Below are positions 1 to 8,589 of a stretch of DNA of 64,000 nucleotides, piece after piece. The stretch is from assembly GCA_017428265.1 (NCBI GenBank), contig JAFRRD010000050.1, positions 1 through 64,000 on the forward strand, in the 5' to 3' direction. Under the pieces are notes generated by a model. That model saw only the letters and a list, made by a program, of their open reading frames with translations, searched no databases and had not been told where the DNA came from. Within the stretch, counting starts at the first letter, position 1. Each line of letters begins with the position of its first letter. Source of the stretch: Lachnospiraceae bacterium (lineage in GTDB: Bacteria > Bacillota > Clostridia > Lachnospirales > Lachnospiraceae). Made by a program: the position numbers and the translations under genes.

Positions 1-9
1 CTCAAAATA

Positions 10-58
10 AAATGAGCACAAAACTGTGCAAGTTTGTGCAAGCTTTTTGTGCTCATTT
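10..58. repeat. Perfect 14-bp inverted repeat near left edge
   Basis: Arms at 10-23 and 45-58 are perfectly complementary (AAATGAGCACAAAA and its complement). The 21-nt loop holds GTGCAAG twice. Read on the minus strand the hairpin is followed by TATTTTGAG, so it could be a second terminator downstream of the tRNA-Ser genes. A small mobile or repeat element cut by the window edge is the alternative. Confidence 0.45.
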
Positions 59-63
59 GAAAA

Positions 64-99
64 GCCTCGAATACGCTGATATATCAACGTATTCGAGGC
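64..99 (-). terminator. Hairpin downstream of tRNA-Ser(GGA)
   Basis: A perfect 12-bp stem (64-75 with 88-99) closes a 12-nt loop that is itself nearly palindromic. On the minus strand it follows the tRNA-Ser(GGA) gene by about 11 nt and is followed by TTTTC. It is a plausible but U-poor terminator of the tRNA transcript. Confidence 0.5.
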
Positions 100-110
100 C
101 CTCCACCTCG

Positions 111-200
111 CGGAGAAGGAGGGATTTGAACCCTCGCGCCGCTATTAACGACCTGCACCCTTTCCAGGGGTGTCCCTTCGGCCAGCTTGGGTACTTCTCC
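111..200 (-). tRNA. tRNA-Ser(GGA)
   Basis: The minus strand starts GGAGAAG and ends CTTCTCC plus discriminator G, a 7-bp acceptor stem. The T-arm carries GGTTCAAATCC. The anticodon loop CTGGAAA is closed by CACCC/GGGTG, giving anticodon GGA. A long variable arm is present, as in class II serine tRNAs. No CCA is encoded (CGA follows the discriminator). Confidence 0.95.
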
Positions 201-247
201 AAAGTTAAAATAGAAATATTAAATTGTGCAGCCGGGAAAGGAAAAAG

Positions 248-335
248 CGGAGAAGGAGGGATTCGAACCCTCGCGCCGCTTGCGCGACCTGTCGGATTTC
301 AAGTCCGATACCTTCAACCACTTGGTTACTTCTCC
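248..335 (-). tRNA. tRNA-Ser(UGA)
   Basis: Same acceptor stem as the neighbouring serine tRNA (GGAGAAG/CTTCTCC) and a T-arm with GGTTCGAATCC. The anticodon loop CTTGAAA is closed by TCGGA/TCCGA, giving TGA (UGA). A long variable arm identifies it as class II. It lies 47 bp upstream of the tRNA-Ser(GGA) gene and is probably transcribed with it. CCA is not encoded. Confidence 0.95.
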
Positions 336-397
336 ATGCGGCGTGCAAGTGGTATTGTATAAGCCCTTTTTGCGTTTGTCAAGCGTTTTTTGCAAGG

Positions 398-427
398 AAA
401 AAGAGCCCCGTTTCCGGAGCCCTTTTT
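398..427 (-). terminator. Intrinsic terminator of zinc-ribbon gene
   Basis: On the minus-strand RNA, AAAAAGGGCUCC pairs with GGGGCUCUUUUU with two G-U wobbles and ends in five U. It lies 25 nt after the stop codon of the zinc-ribbon gene. Confidence 0.75.
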
Positions 428-452
428 CTTCCTGCCGCGCCCGAAAACAGCG

Positions 453-1019
453 TTAGCGGAACCTGAATTCGAAACCGTAGTCGAAGCCCGCGCTCTCCAT
501 GATATCCTGCCAGGCATCCGGATTGGCCAAGGCCACGATCACCGAATAGCCCGTAGCTGCGTTGCAGACAGTAAAGATAATCGACAGGATCAGTCCGATC
601 ACGGCCATGGCCTTGCGGCTCTCGGATTTCAGCCCCTTGGCCGAGAAAATAATGCCGAGGATGGCACAGGGCAGGCCGATGAAGGGAATGCAGCAGCAAA
701 CGCCGCTGACGATGCTGAGAATAAGGCCTGTCAGGGCATAGCCGTCGGCCTTGGTCCGCTGCACCGGGGCGCCGTAGGGGCTGGCATAGGGATCCGCTGC
801 CGGACGGCTGTAGGGATCGGAATACGGATTTGCATAAGGATCCTGCGCAGGACGGGGGCTCTCTCCTGACGTGCCGTAGGAATAACTTTCAGGGGACTTG
901 GGTTCTTCGGGGCGGCCGGGATCCGGCTGCGCCTCTGTATCTCGTCTGATCAGGACGCCGCAGTTCGGGCAATGCTTCGCATCGTCGGTAAGGCGCTGAC
1001 CGCAGTTTGAACAGAACAT
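453..1019 (-). CDS. Zinc-ribbon DUF4190-like membrane protein
   Basis: 188 residues. It begins with a four-cysteine zinc ribbon (CSNCGQRL then CPNCG, residues 3-22), then a Pro/Tyr/Ser/Asp-rich linker with repeated DPY motifs (about residues 30-90). Two hydrophobic segments follow around 95-160, with a GLILSIVSG-type motif seen twice, as in DUF4190 proteins. The C-terminus is short and polar. The start is ATG at 1019 because GGGAGG sits 7 nt upstream; an in-frame start further up would run through the promoter. It is monocistronic between its own promoter and terminator. The family has no established function; zinc-ribbon plus two membrane helices suggests a regulator or chaperone at the membrane, which is inference. 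Confidence 0.8.
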   Translation of the reverse strand: MFCSNCGQRLTDDAKHCPNCGVLIRRDTEAQPDPGRPEEPKSPESYSYGTSGESPRPAQDPYANPYSDPYSRPAADPYASPYGAPVQRTKADGYALTGLILSIVSGVCCCIPFIGLPCAILGIIFSAKGLKSESRKAMAVIGLILSIIFTVCNAATGYSVIVALANPDAWQDIMESAGFDYGFEFRFR

Positions 1020-1049
1020 AGTGATACCTCCCGGTTCATTCTGCCCTGA

Positions 1050-1078
1050 ATTATACAATGCTCCGGCCGCAGGTACAA
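1050..1078 (-). promoter_or_regulatory. Sigma-A-type promoter for zinc-ribbon gene
   Basis: On the minus strand TTGTAC (1073-1078) and TATAAT (1050-1055) are separated by 17 bp, 31 bp upstream of the start codon. Confidence 0.65.
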
Positions 1079-1093
1079 GCATTTTTTATGAAT

Positions 1094-1750
1094 TTACCAC
1101 ACGAGGCCGTTGATCATGTAAATGCGGGTGCGGCCGTCGGCCGGGCTGTAATAGGCCCGCAGGAAGAGATAAAAGCAGGCTTCGGTGTTGCCCAGGCGGA
1201 TGCGCGCGGCAAGGCCGTCGGGGTCAGTGCCGTTAAAGCTGTAGACGCCGGCCTTCACGGACTTCAGGTCCCTTGCGGTCTCCGGCGGGTCATTCGGGAA
1301 GCGGAACGTAAGAGCCAGCATGGCGTTCTCCGTGTCGCGGTCGGAAATGCCGTCGTAGAGCCAGGCGTGCGCGCGGCGGTCCAGTTCCTCCAGGAAATCC
1401 TGCGTCATCGTGCAGCCGGGATCGCTCCCGGCATCGTTGGTGTCTGCCGTTGCGAAGCGCTCCCACAGCGCGTCCGTCAGGGCTTCGTCATAATAATAGC
1501 CTTCGGCCCAGGGGTCTTCCTCCGGGGCGTCTTCGCTCCCCGAGGGGCTTTCCACCGGAGTGCTGTGTGCGAAACTGCTCTCCTGCGCGGACGGCTGCAT
1601 TGCCGTGCTTTCCGCCGGCGCCGCCGTCTGATCCGTTGACGGCTCTGCCGTACTCTCCGTCTTCCGTCCGCAGGTGCAAAGACTGATGAGAACCGCTGCC
1701 GCGAGGACGGACATCAGAAGAGTTTTTCCATATTTATTCGTTCTTTTCAT
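1094..1750 (-). CDS. Putative lipoprotein downstream of comEC
   Basis: 218 residues with a lysine/arginine-rich start, a hydrophobic segment and a Cys pair (LISLCTC, Cys25 or Cys27) that could be a lipobox. A Ser/Thr/Glu/Ala/Pro-rich linker covers about 28-75, then a globular domain of about 140 residues that I do not recognise. Its start overlaps the 3' end of comEC by 17 bp, so it is probably made from the same message. Nothing in the sequence ties it to DNA uptake except this location. The lipobox is not ideal (Leu or Thr at -1), so simple secretion is also possible. Confidence 0.75.
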   Translation of the reverse strand: MKRTNKYGKTLLMSVLAAAVLISLCTCGRKTESTAEPSTDQTAAPAESTAMQPSAQESSFAHSTPVESPSGSEDAPEEDPWAEGYYYDEALTDALWERFATADTNDAGSDPGCTMTQDFLEELDRRAHAWLYDGISDRDTENAMLALTFRFPNDPPETARDLKSVKAGVYSFNGTDPDGLAARIRLGNTEACFYLFLRAYYSPADGRTRIYMINGLVW

Positions 1751-4139
1751 TCGTTCTCCTTTTGATTTCAGGAAATATTTCCTTTATATTTTCGGTTTTA
1801 TACGGTTTATAACTTGTCATATTGATCATATTTTCTCTGTCGACGGTGACACAGACTGCCCCGCCGAGGTCGGTCCGCAGGATCACGCATCCGCAGGCCG
1901 CCAGTCTTGCCAGGGTCTCCTCGTGCGGGTGCCCGTAGCGGTTGTTCCGTCCGCAGGAGATCACGGCGATGGTCGGTGAAGCCGCTTGCAGAAAGACCGT
2001 GCTGCTCGAAAAGCGCGAGCCGTGGTGCGCGGCCTTTAGCAGATCCAGGTCTTCGAGGGCCGGTCCGTACCGCGCTGCCAGTTCCTCTTCCTTCTCCGCG
2101 CCGATGTCTCCGGTAAAGAGTGCGCGGAAGCCTGCCCGGGAAAGCAGCATCACCAGGGAGTCGTCATTTTCCTCCGGACTTTCCGTCCGCCCCGGGGCAA
2201 GGATGCGGAACACGCTGCTGCCCCGGCTCAGGATGTCGCCCTCGAAAACACTCCGGACCGGCACCCCCGCCGCCTGCGCAGCCGCCTCGAGTTCTGCCGT
2301 CATTTCGCTCCCGCGATCCCAGCCCGAAAGCACGAGCTCATCCACCCGCAGCCCGTCCGCCGCCAGCACCTCCGCAAGGCCGTTCATATGATCCTCGTCT
2401 GCGTGCGACAGCATCATGAAGGAAATGCGGCGGACGCCCTCGTGTTTTAAATAGGGGATGATCTTATTCCGCGCCGGGCTCTGCCCGCTGCTGCCGCCGT
2501 CGACCAGGTAGGTCTCCCCATCCGCGCGGATGACGTGGCAGTCGCCCTGCCCCACGTACAGGCTCGTTACCGTCAGGCTGTCATCCCGCGGCCGGATCAG
2601 AAAGACTGCAGACAAAGCCCAGCCAAGCAGGATCAGCAAAAGCACGCACTCGCGGCTCTCACGGAGAAGCCGCCTGATCGGGCCGGAGCCTGCCGTCATA
2701 ATGGCAGTGAAAGCAGCTTCTTCCCTCTTTTTCCGCCGGCGGACGAGGATCAGGAGCGCGGCCGCGGCGAGTACTGCATAGACCGCGGTCTGCCACAGCG
2801 CGGGCTTTCCCGTGATCACCGTGGAGACCGGCAGGCGCCGCACCAGGCGGCAGAATTCTTTCACGGCGAGCAGTGCGATGTGCGCCGGTCCCGCGAGGAC
2901 CAGCCCGGCCGGGAGGAAGATCTGCGCCAGCACGGCCGCGGCCAGCCCGAGGATCAGGATCCACATGACGAGCGGGACGATGAGAAGGTTCCCGAGAAAA
3001 CCCAGCGGGTGGAAGACATAGTAATGCGCCAGCTGCAGCGGCAGGGTAAAAAGCGCGAGCACCGGCGGCAGCAAAAAAGCCCGCCCGAGCGGCGTTTCCA
3101 TATAAAGCAGACGGCAAAGCGGCGGGAAGATCCAGCCGATCACCAGCACGCAGGCAAAGGACAGCTGAAACGATGCCTGGAACAGGACGTAGGGACAGGG
3201 CAGGACGGCGATGATGAGGGCAAAGGCGAGCGCCGAAAGCAGGTCATAGTTTCGCCGCGCTGCCGCAGCCAGAAGAAGGAGCAGCACCATGCAGGCCGCG
3301 CGCCGAAGCGGCAGGCCGCAGCCGGCGACCTCGGTGTAAAGCGATACCCCGAGCCCCGCGAGCAGGCCGCGGAACAGCGGGTAGCCGCGCCGCCCGAGCG
3401 CTCCCGGCAGGCGCTGCCAGGGCACAAAGGACAAAAGCCAGCCGACCGCAAAGCCAATTGCGCCGGAAACCAGTGTGACGTGCAGGCCGCTGACCGTCAG
3501 GACGTGGCGGATCCCGGCGGAATCGTACAGGTCCTCCAGTTCATCGGAGAGACGGCTGCGGTCGCCGAGAAGAAGGGCATTCATCACACCGGCGTCCTCT
3601 TCGTCAAAGACCGCCGAAAGCCCGCCGCCGAGCCATCTCCGGACGCGCCGAGCCGCCTCGCGGATGGGATATTTCGTCTGCCGCAGTTCGATCCGGACCT
3701 CGTCTGCCGAAAGGCGCAGAAGCATGTTCTCCGCGCGGTACCAGGCCCGCTGGTCAAACTCGCCGGGGTTGTCGGGTGTCGGGAAGAGGCTCAGCCGTCC
3801 GTGCACCGAAAGCAGACTCCCGAGCGGGGCATCCGGCTCAGTATCCGCATAGACAAGGACCGTTCCGGCAGGCCGGGAAGAAGCCTCCTGTACATTCTCT
3901 GCCAGTCCGGCGCTGTCCGCCAAAGCCTCCGTGAATTCTGCCTCCTCCAGGATCAGCCGGTACCCGCCTGCCGACGGAGCCGCCCGGGCAAGCCGCCCCC
4001 GGAGCATTCCCTCCGCCGTCTCGTCATCCTCCAAAAAAGTGCCCTCCCGCACCGTTTTCGTGAGCGGGACGTCAAAAGCCGCAAGCAGCAGGATCACGCT
4101 GACAAGAAGCAGCGCCGCGAAGACCAGCGGCCGCTTCAT
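1734..4139 (-). CDS. comEC: ComEC/Rec2 DNA-uptake channel protein
   Basis: 801 residues, the full length of the family. Two N-terminal membrane segments flank an OB-like periplasmic-side domain (about 25-190). A multi-helix Competence domain follows (about 195-500, starting near ALLLGDRSRLS and the conserved HVLTVSGLHV). The C-terminal third is a metallo-beta-lactamase-fold domain: YVGQGDCHVI, LVDGGSSG, SHADEDHMNG, LFTGDIG and AAHHGS. ComEC carries single-stranded DNA across the membrane during transformation. The metal-binding HxDxDH motif is intact, so the nuclease-like domain may be active. The start overlaps the comEA stop by 4 bp, meaning translational coupling. No pilus or other competence genes are in this window. 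Confidence 0.95.
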   Translation of the reverse strand: MKRPLVFAALLLVSVILLLAAFDVPLTKTVREGTFLEDDETAEGMLRGRLARAAPSAGGYRLILEEAEFTEALADSAGLAENVQEASSRPAGTVLVYADTEPDAPLGSLLSVHGRLSLFPTPDNPGEFDQRAWYRAENMLLRLSADEVRIELRQTKYPIREAARRVRRWLGGGLSAVFDEEDAGVMNALLLGDRSRLSDELEDLYDSAGIRHVLTVSGLHVTLVSGAIGFAVGWLLSFVPWQRLPGALGRRGYPLFRGLLAGLGVSLYTEVAGCGLPLRRAACMVLLLLLAAAARRNYDLLSALAFALIIAVLPCPYVLFQASFQLSFACVLVIGWIFPPLCRLLYMETPLGRAFLLPPVLALFTLPLQLAHYYVFHPLGFLGNLLIVPLVMWILILGLAAAVLAQIFLPAGLVLAGPAHIALLAVKEFCRLVRRLPVSTVITGKPALWQTAVYAVLAAAALLILVRRRKKREEAAFTAIMTAGSGPIRRLLRESRECVLLLILLGWALSAVFLIRPRDDSLTVTSLYVGQGDCHVIRADGETYLVDGGSSGQSPARNKIIPYLKHEGVRRISFMMLSHADEDHMNGLAEVLAADGLRVDELVLSGWDRGSEMTAELEAAAQAAGVPVRSVFEGDILSRGSSVFRILAPGRTESPEENDDSLVMLLSRAGFRALFTGDIGAEKEEELAARYGPALEDLDLLKAAHHGSRFSSSTVFLQAASPTIAVISCGRNNRYGHPHEETLARLAACGCVILRTDLGGAVCVTVDRENMINMTSYKPYKTENIKEIFPEIKRRTNEKNE

Positions 4140-4672
4140 GGAGCGCCTCCTTCCTGCTCCGGCGCAGTTTCTGCGTCTCCCTGCCGGTCCGGCGCAGCCT
4201 CCTCCCCGGAAGCAGCGCCTGAGCGAAGCCTTGCCAGCGCACCGTCCTCTCCTGCTTCCGGCAGCAATATCCCCGGCCAGCCGCCGGCCGAACCGATTTC
4301 CGGGAGTTCTCCCACCGTCACCCGGTCCGCAAGTTTTCCGTAGGTTCCCTCCTTGATCCCGGGCACCTTCATCAGATCTTCCGGCACGCGGAAAAAGCCG
4401 TGGGTCTTCCTGTATTCCAGGATCGCCGCGGCCTTGGCCGGCCCGATGCCGGGGAGCTTATCCAGTTCCTTTTCATCGGCAGTATTGATATTGATGCGTT
4501 CCGGGGCTTCTGTTGCGAACGCCTGCGTAAGATCCGCCGCCCGAACCGTGTCCTGCACGGCCTCCGGGGCATTTTCAAGTACGAAAAAACCGGCGCCATG
4601 ACGCATTGCATACATGCCGCCCGCAACAACACAGAGGATGGCGAGCGCGATCCCCGGTATCCGTTTATGCAT
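4136..4672 (-). CDS. comEA: ComEA-type helix-hairpin-helix DNA-binding protein
   Basis: 178 residues. An N-terminal membrane anchor (about 4-25) precedes a short spacer and a double helix-hairpin-helix domain beginning ININTADEKELDKLPGIG, with the second hairpin at LMKVPGIKEGTYGKL. It then has a Pro/Glu/Ala-rich tail of about 45 residues. ComEA binds incoming double-stranded DNA outside the membrane and passes it to ComEC, which is the next, overlapping gene. The SLBB domain present in many Gram-positive ComEA proteins is absent, and the C-terminal tail is unusual. The start is ATG at 4672; the GGAG upstream is only 3-4 nt away, and longer in-frame starts would run into the MATE terminator. 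Confidence 0.85.
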   Translation of the reverse strand: MHKRIPGIALAILCVVAGGMYAMRHGAGFFVLENAPEAVQDTVRAADLTQAFATEAPERININTADEKELDKLPGIGPAKAAAILEYRKTHGFFRVPEDLMKVPGIKEGTYGKLADRVTVGELPEIGSAGGWPGILLPEAGEDGALARLRSGAASGEEAAPDRQGDAETAPEQEGGAP

Positions 4673-4713
4673 AGGCTCCTTTCGGACCCGTAATTCCTTC
4701 TGTATCCCGAGTA

Positions 4714-4752
4714 TAAAAAAAGAAAGGGGAAAATGCAAGCGCATTTTCACCC
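4714..4752 (-). terminator. Intrinsic terminator of MATE gene
   Basis: On the minus strand GGGTGAAAATGC pairs with GCATTTTCCCC around a short loop and is followed by a T-rich tract (TTTCTTTTTTT). It lies just after the MATE stop codon and upstream of comEA. The GAAAATGC/GCATTTTC stem recurs at 48829-48849. Confidence 0.75.
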
Positions 4753-4781
4753 TTCCCAATGCAGCCCCGCGGAGCCGGTCT

Positions 4782-6119
4782 CTACAGCACGCCTTTCTTC
4801 CGCAGGTGCCGCATGTACAGTACATAAACGATGGCGCTGAGCGACCAGGTGACGGGATAGATCCAGATCGCAAGCAGGATGTTGTGGTAGACCCGGCCGA
4901 CGGTCAGCAGCGTCACTACACGCACCGCACACCAGCAGGTCAGCATCACGACCGTCGGGACCGTGGGTTTGCCGACGCCGCGCATGACCGCAGAGCTCAC
5001 ATGCGAAAAGCCGCAGAGGCAGAAGAACAGGCCGCAGATCTGCCCGCGCAGCGCCCCGTAGCGGATGACCTCCGGGTTCGAATCGAACATCGCGACGAGC
5101 TGCGGGCTGAAAAGGACCATGAGGACGCCGAGCGCTTCCACCACGAAGACCGAAGTGAGCAGCCCGAAGCGGATCCCCTTCCGCATCCTCTCCTTCTCGC
5201 CTGCGCCCAGGTTCTGCGCGACGAAGGTGCTCATCGCCATGGAGAAAGCCGTAACCGGCAGGAACATGAAGCCTTCCAGCTTGGTCGATGCGCCGATGCC
5301 GGCCATCGCCACCTTGCCGAAGGAATTGATGTAGGACTGGATCATCATGTTGGCGAGGTCGATCACGCAGGCCTGCAGCGCCGTCGGCAGCCCGATCTGA
5401 ATGATCTGGACGAGTTTACCGGAATCAAAGCGGATCTTTTTCGGCACGAAGCGGATCACCTCATCGGTCTTCATCAGTCGCCGCATCACGAGCAGCGCGC
5501 TCACGAACTGGCCGATGATCGTCGCAAGCGCCGCACCTTCGACACCCATATGCAGAAAGCGGATGAAGGAAAAGTCGAGGATCGCGTTCAGGATGGAACT
5601 GAAGATCAGGTAGTACAGCGGGTGCTTCGAGTCGCCGCTTGCCTGCAGGATGCCCACGAAAAGGTTGTAGAACACGAGGCCGACGCTGCCGGCAAAATAG
5701 GTCCGCAGGTACAGCGAGGCTTCCGGGAAGACGTCATCCGGGGTGCCCATCCATTTGCAGATCACCGGCGTGAGCAGTACGCCGAGCACCGTCATGATGA
5801 CCGTCGCAACGAGTCCCATCGCCACCGTCGTATGGACGCCGCGCGAGACCGCCCGCTCATCGCCGCTGCCGATGTCGCGCGCGATGACCACGCCCGCACC
5901 CATGGAAAAGCCCATGAAAAAGCCGACGATCAGGTAGATCACACTGCCTGTTGCCGTCACAGCCGCGAGAGCACTCGTCCCGATCATTTTCCCTACGATA
6001 AGGGAGTCGACCGTGTTGTACATCTGCTGGAACAGCTGGCCGATGAAGACGGGAACCGCGAAGCGGACGATCCGCTTCCACACGGTCCCCTCTGTCATTA
6101 AATAACTGGACTTTGCCAT
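4782..6119 (-). CDS. MATE family multidrug/sodium antiporter
   Basis: 445 residues with twelve predicted hydrophobic segments in two repeated halves. The N-terminus has the family pattern (AVPVFIGQLFQQMYNTVDSLIVGKMIG). MATE proteins export cationic drugs or metabolites in exchange for sodium or protons. The substrate cannot be read from the sequence. ATG at 6119 is preceded by AAAGGATCTATC. It lies 69 bp downstream of typA in the same direction. A second, distantly related MATE gene sits at 34764-36146. Confidence 0.9.
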   Translation of the reverse strand: MAKSSYLMTEGTVWKRIVRFAVPVFIGQLFQQMYNTVDSLIVGKMIGTSALAAVTATGSVIYLIVGFFMGFSMGAGVVIARDIGSGDERAVSRGVHTTVAMGLVATVIMTVLGVLLTPVICKWMGTPDDVFPEASLYLRTYFAGSVGLVFYNLFVGILQASGDSKHPLYYLIFSSILNAILDFSFIRFLHMGVEGAALATIIGQFVSALLVMRRLMKTDEVIRFVPKKIRFDSGKLVQIIQIGLPTALQACVIDLANMMIQSYINSFGKVAMAGIGASTKLEGFMFLPVTAFSMAMSTFVAQNLGAGEKERMRKGIRFGLLTSVFVVEALGVLMVLFSPQLVAMFDSNPEVIRYGALRGQICGLFFCLCGFSHVSSAVMRGVGKPTVPTVVMLTCWCAVRVVTLLTVGRVYHNILLAIWIYPVTWSLSAIVYVLYMRHLRKKGVL

Positions 6120-6161
6120 GATAGATCCTTTATGGGCTGCCCATTTCCGCCCCTTCAGGCC

Positions 6162-6187
6162 ACCCTCTCCCGCTTCCGGGCGAGGGT
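6162..6187. repeat. Imperfect palindrome between typA and MATE gene
   Basis: ACCCTC pairs with GAGGGT and CCCG with CGGG around a CTTC loop with a single mismatch. The CCCTCTCCCGCT...GCGAGGG style is typical of small palindromic intergenic repeats in clostridial genomes; compare 27930-27988. It has no U-tract, so transcript processing or an attenuating hairpin is more likely than termination. Confidence 0.45.
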
Positions 6188-6188
6188 C

Positions 6189-8021
6189 TTATGAATTCTT
6201 CCTCTTGAGCATGTCGCGCTTTCTCAGTGTCGGGTCGAGGATGCGCTTTCTTATCCTGAGGTGCGTGGGCGTGACCTCCAGCAGCTCGTCGGTGTCGATG
6301 AACTGCATGGCCTGCTCCAGGCTCATTACTTTGGGCGGCGTCAGCTTCAGCGCGTCGTCGGAGCCGGAGGCACGGGTATTCGTCAGCTGCTTTTTCTTGC
6401 AGACGTTGACCTCGATGTCCTCGGCGCGGCCGGTCTGGCCGACCACCATGCCCGCGTAGACCCGCTCGCCGGGTCCAATGAAGAGCATGCCGCGCTCCTG
6501 CGCGTTGAAGAGGCCGTAGGTCACCGCCTCGCCCGTCTCGAACGCGATCAGGGAGCCGTTGTTCCTGTAGTGAATATCGCCCTTGTAGGACGCATAGCCG
6601 TCGAAGAGCTGGTTCATGATGCCGTTGCCCTTGGTGTCGGTCATGAACTCGTCACGGTAGCCGATGAGGCCGCGGGACGGAATCATGAATTCAAGGCGCG
6701 TACGTCCTTCGCCGAAGGGCCGCATGTTCGAGAGCTCGCCCTTGCGGAGGCTCAGTTTTTCGATGACCGTGCCGGAAAACTCGTCCGGAACGTCCACGTA
6801 GACGCGCTCCATGGGTTCGAGCAGGCGCCCGTCGGCGCTGCGTTTGTAAATGACCTCCGCCTTGCTGACGGCGAATTCATAGCCTTCGCGGCGCATCGTT
6901 TCGATAAGGATGGACAGGTGCAGCTCGCCGCGGCCCGAGACCTTGAAATTGTCCGGGCTGTCGGTCTCCTCGACCCGCAGCGACACGTCGGTATTCAGCT
7001 CGCGCATCAGGCGGTCGCGGATGTGGCGCGAGGTCACGTATTTGCCTTCCTGCCCCGCAAACGGGCTGTCGTTGACGAGGAAATGCATCGCGATGGTCGG
7101 TTCGGAGATCTTCTGGAAGGGGATCGGCTTCGGCGCCGCCGGATCGCAGAGGGTATCGCCGATGTGGATGCCCTGGATGCCGGAGACCGCGACGATGGAG
7201 CCGACACCCGCCGAAGTCACGGGAACCTTGGTCAGACCGTCGAATTCGTAGAGGCTGCTCACCTTCACGCGCAGCTGTTTTTCCGGCGCGTGGTGGTTCA
7301 CGATCACCACTTCCTGGTTCACGCGGATCTGCCCGTTGTCGACCTTGCCGACGCCGATGCGGCCCACGTATTCGTTATAATCAATGGTGGAAACCAGCAG
7401 CTGCAGCGGAGCTTCCGGATCACCCTGGGGCGCCGGGACCGATTCCAGGATCGTATCCAGCAGCGGCCGCATGTTGACGCGCTCATCATCGAGTTCCTTC
7501 ACTGCCCAGCCGTCGCGCGCGGACGCGAAGACGAAGGGGCAGTCCAGCTGCTTTTCGCTCGCATCCAGCTCGAGCAGAAGGTCCAGAACCTCCTCCACGA
7601 CCTCTTCGGGGCGGGCTTCCGGCCGGTCGACCTTGTTGATGCACACGACCACGTCCAGGTTCAGTTCGAGCGCCTTGGAGAGCACGAAGCGGGTCTGGGG
7701 CATGGGACCTTCAAAGGCGTCCACCACAAGGATGACGCCGTTCACCATCTTCAGGACGCGCTCCACCTCGCCGCCGAAATCGGCGTGGCCGGGGGTATCC
7801 ACGATGTTGATCTTCACGCCCTTGTAGGTGACGGCGGTGTTCTTCGACAGGATGGTGATCCCGCGCTCGCGTTCCAGGTCGCCCGAGTCCATGACGCGCT
7901 CGGCCACTTCCTGGTTCTCGCGGAACACGCCGCTCTGCTTCAGGAGTTCGTCCACCAGGGTCGTTTTGCCGTGGTCAACGTGGGCAATTATCGCAACATT
8001 TCTGACATCTTCTCTGATCAT
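6189..8021 (-). CDS. typA: Ribosome-associated translational GTPase TypA/BipA
   Basis: 610 residues, full length. The GTPase domain shows G1 [10 protein letters not shown]2 RERGITI, G3 DTPGHADF and G4 NKVD. EF-Tu domain II, EF-G-like domains III/V and the BipA-specific C-terminal domain follow ([16 protein letters not shown] near residue 420). TypA acts on the ribosome under stress and during 50S assembly. ATG at 8021 is preceded by AAAGAGG at suitable distance. The upstream gene ends 93 bp away, so typA probably has its own weak promoter. Confidence 0.97.
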   Translation of the reverse strand: MIREDVRNVAIIAHVDHGKTTLVDELLKQSGVFRENQEVAERVMDSGDLERERGITILSKNTAVTYKGVKINIVDTPGHADFGGEVERVLKMVNGVILVVDAFEGPMPQTRFVLSKALELNLDVVVCINKVDRPEARPEEVVEEVLDLLLELDASEKQLDCPFVFASARDGWAVKELDDERVNMRPLLDTILESVPAPQGDPEAPLQLLVSTIDYNEYVGRIGVGKVDNGQIRVNQEVVIVNHHAPEKQLRVKVSSLYEFDGLTKVPVTSAGVGSIVAVSGIQGIHIGDTLCDPAAPKPIPFQKISEPTIAMHFLVNDSPFAGQEGKYVTSRHIRDRLMRELNTDVSLRVEETDSPDNFKVSGRGELHLSILIETMRREGYEFAVSKAEVIYKRSADGRLLEPMERVYVDVPDEFSGTVIEKLSLRKGELSNMRPFGEGRTRLEFMIPSRGLIGYRDEFMTDTKGNGIMNQLFDGYASYKGDIHYRNNGSLIAFETGEAVTYGLFNAQERGMLFIGPGERVYAGMVVGQTGRAEDIEVNVCKKKQLTNTRASGSDDALKLTPPKVMSLEQAMQFIDTDELLEVTPTHLRIRKRILDPTLRKRDMLKRKNS

Positions 8022-8090
8022 AAAAACCTCTTTGCCTGCATAAAAATCGTTTCAAATCATCTGTCATGCCGCTAAGAGCACAACATTATC

Positions 8091-8118
8091 ATTTTATATG
8101 ATTCTCACGAAAAATCAA
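8091..8118 (-). promoter_or_regulatory. Possible typA promoter
   Basis: TTGATT and TAAAAT on the minus strand lie 16 bp apart, about 70 bp upstream of typA. The -35 overlaps the stop of the preceding gene. Weak match. Confidence 0.35.
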
Positions 8119-8576
8119 GCCTCTTGATCTTCTTCCAGCATTTCCGATACGCGGCGGATCGCAAAGCAGACGGCATCGGTGCAGGTCCGGTGAAACAGGT
8201 CCCGGGCAATGATCTCCGGCCGGTCCTCTTCAACGGACGGATCCAGGCCTCCCAGGATCTCCGGACAGCGGATGGTGCCGAACTGTTCGATGAAATCCTG
8301 CTCAAAGGCCTTGATCTTCTGTTTAAGCACGGCGGTCTTGTCGTTATCGCCCAGGCGGCTCGGGCCGAACTTCAAACCGAGCGCCATTTTGGCACCGGAA
8401 ATGCAGCCGCAGAAGTTGTTCTGCTCGTAATGGCCGCAGAAGCCGGATGCGATCTTCCGGGCCGTTTCCTTATCCATACCCATCCATTCGGCCAGTTCGC
8501 CGAACACCGACATTGCGCAGCAGACACCGTTCCCGAAGCGCCCGCGAATCTCTTCCACATTCGGTTCCAGTCCCAT
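8115..8576 (-). CDS. C_GCAxxG_C_C family protein
   Basis: 153 residues, rich in spaced cysteines. It has FGNGVCCAMSVFGEL at the N-terminus, GFCGHYEQNNFCGCISGAKMALG in the middle (the CGC-x-GAK version of the family motif) and single cysteines near CPEIL, TCTD and VCF at the C-terminus. The family is named only by this pattern; a bound metal or redox cofactor is likely but unproven. ATG at 8576 follows AGGAGAGCACTT. The gene starts 13 bp after the 505-residue protein ends, so the two are likely one operon. Confidence 0.8.
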   Translation of the reverse strand: MGLEPNVEEIRGRFGNGVCCAMSVFGELAEWMGMDKETARKIASGFCGHYEQNNFCGCISGAKMALGLKFGPSRLGDNDKTAVLKQKIKAFEQDFIEQFGTIRCPEILGGLDPSVEEDRPEIIARDLFHRTCTDAVCFAIRRVSEMLEEDQEA

Positions 8577-8589
8577 AAGTGCTCTCCTT

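Noticed and set aside
4673..4873. Longer N-terminus for ComEA
   Set aside because: Upstream in-frame codons run through the MATE terminator and MATE coding sequence; the membrane anchor starts at the ATG at 4672.
2535..8075. Long open frames on the plus strand opposite comEC, the MATE gene and typA
   Set aside because: They mirror well-identified minus-strand genes, have Arg/His/Gln-rich low-quality composition and no ribosome sites. They come from high GC at third codon positions.
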